Part shown: positions 33,795 through 34,562 of the stretch, piece after piece
Layout: the number at the start of each line of letters is the position of its first letter
Position numbering within the stretch: position 1 is the stretch's first letter
Origin: an uncultured Lachnospiraceae bacterium
GTDB taxonomy: Bacteria; Bacillota; Clostridia; Lachnospirales; Lachnospiraceae
Direction of reading: 5' to 3'
Assembly: GCA_949840465.1 (NCBI GenBank)
Contig: CATKXE010000032.1
Span: 1 to 34,562, forward strand
DNA: 34,562 nucleotides
Position numbers and translations under genes: made by a program
The notes under the pieces: model-generated
The model's database searches: none
What the model saw: only the letters and a program-made list of their open reading frames with translations
What the model was told of the DNA's origin: nothing

Positions 33795-34562
33795 ATGGCA
33801 TTTGACAGCTTAACAGAAAAACTTCAGAACGTATTTAAGAACCTTCGCAGTAAGGGACGGCTGACGGAAGAAGATGTCAAGGCTGCCTTGAAGGAAGTAA
33901 AGATGGCGCTTCTTGAGGCGGATGTGAATTTTAAAGTGGTCAAGGGATTTATCAGGGATGTACAGGAGAGGGCTGTCGGGCAGGATGTGATGAACGGTCT
34001 GAATCCGGGGCAGATGGTGATCAAGATTGTCAATGAAGAACTGGTTTCGTTGATGGGCTCCGAGACGACGGAGATTCAACTTCAGCCGGGGAGTGCCGTT
34101 ACGGTCATCATGATGGCCGGCTTGCAGGGAGCCGGTAAGACCACTACGACGGCAAAGCTTGCCGGAAAGTTTCAGCAGAAGGGAAAGCGTCCGCTGCTCG
34201 TGGCCTGTGATGTATACAGGCCTGCCGCGATAAGGCAGTTACAGATCAACGGCGAAAAGCAGGGTGTGGAAGTCTTTTCCATGGGCGACAAGGTGAAGCC
34301 CGCAGATATTGCCAGAGCGGCATTGGAGCACGCGGCCAGAAACCACAATAATCTTGTCATACTGGATACTGCCGGACGGCTCCATATTGACGAGGACATG
34401 ATGGCGGAGCTTCAGGAGATCAAGGAAGCCGTTAACGTACATCAGACGATCCTGGTGGTGGATGCAATGACCGGACAGGATGCGGTCAATGTGGCCGGGA
34501 GTTTTCATGATAAGATCGGGATTGACGGCGTGATTGTTACGAAGCTGGACGGTGATACAAGG
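33795..34562 (+). CDS. ffh: signal recognition particle protein Ffh (5' part)
   Basis: The first 256 codons of Ffh are in the window, and the gene continues past its right edge. The N domain (MAFDSLTEKLQNVFKNLRSKG, helical) is followed by the G domain with GLQGAGKTT at about 109-117, DVYRPAAIRQL, DTAGRLHIDEDMM and, at the window end, TKLDGDTR. Ffh binds SRP RNA and signal sequences and brings ribosomes to FtsY at the membrane. The methionine-rich M domain lies outside the window. GAGGAG precedes the ATG. Confidence 0.97.
   Translation, partial: MAFDSLTEKLQNVFKNLRSKGRLTEEDVKAALKEVKMALLEADVNFKVVKGFIRDVQERAVGQDVMNGLNPGQMVIKIVNEELVSLMGSETTEIQLQPGSAVTVIMMAGLQGAGKTTTTAKLAGKFQQKGKRPLLVACDVYRPAAIRQLQINGEKQGVEVFSMGDKVKPADIARAALEHAARNHNNLVILDTAGRLHIDEDMMAELQEIKEAVNVHQTILVVDAMTGQDAVNVAGSFHDKIGIDGVIVTKLDGDTR

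Noticed and set aside
1..34562. tRNA, rRNA or CRISPR array
   Set aside because: No cloverleaf, no ribosomal RNA sequence and no regularly spaced repeats were found in the window.

Overview
The window looks like a chromosomal segment of an anaerobic, spore-forming Firmicute, most likely a Lachnospiraceae-type Clostridium. The basis is a PolC-type replicative polymerase, a SleC-type spore cortex-lytic enzyme, a ylxM-ffh pair, MEP-pathway genes beside rseP and polC, and a molybdenum hydroxylase cluster with a YqeC-type accessory gene. The family assignment is inference from gene content and protein style; no 16S or other RNA gene is present.

Layout. 1-3.4 kb: rseP, a secreted transglutaminase-like protein, a 58-residue cysteine-rich small protein, and the 3' part of sleC. 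3.34-10.50 kb: a 7,152-bp element that interrupts sleC. It carries a MarR regulator with a clear promoter and operator, a heterodimeric ABC exporter, a large serine recombinase and a 36-codon gene in front of it. 10.5-11.2 kb: the 5' part of sleC. 11.2-14 kb: a hairpin-rich gap, then a TetR regulator with an ABC-2 type transporter. 14-15.4 kb: a family-2 glycosyltransferase fused to a MarR-like winged helix. 15.6-20.5 kb: a molybdenum hydroxylase operon (yqeC-like, FAD subunit, 2Fe-2S subunit, Mo subunit, MocA-like cytidylyltransferase). 20.5-25.4 kb: a DUF2156 protein, two aminotransferases (one HisC), a small-multidrug-export family membrane protein and a membrane-anchored hypothetical. 25.5-34.6 kb: core genes ispG, polC, glyA, ylxM and the start of ffh.

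The central discovery candidate is the split sleC. The two fragments lie about 7.1 kb apart on the minus strand. They share the tetranucleotide GGTA (minus strand) at their broken ends, and joining them there restores one uninterrupted frame (VYTEW + YRNRGYDF) of 430 codons. The interruption falls in the SpoIID-like catalytic domain, just after the putative catalytic glutamate. The interrupting DNA encodes a SpoIVCA-like large serine recombinase transcribed in the same direction as sleC. This is the architecture of the skin element in sigK and of other sporulation-time intervening elements, but here it sits in a germination gene and carries a drug-exporter cassette. Whether it excises during sporulation cannot be decided from sequence.

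Secondary points of interest are the glycosyltransferase-MarR fusion, three hairpin-rich non-coding regions (before the tetR gene, before an aminotransferase gene, before glyA), and the separation of rseP from ispG-polC by about 24 kb of accessory genes.
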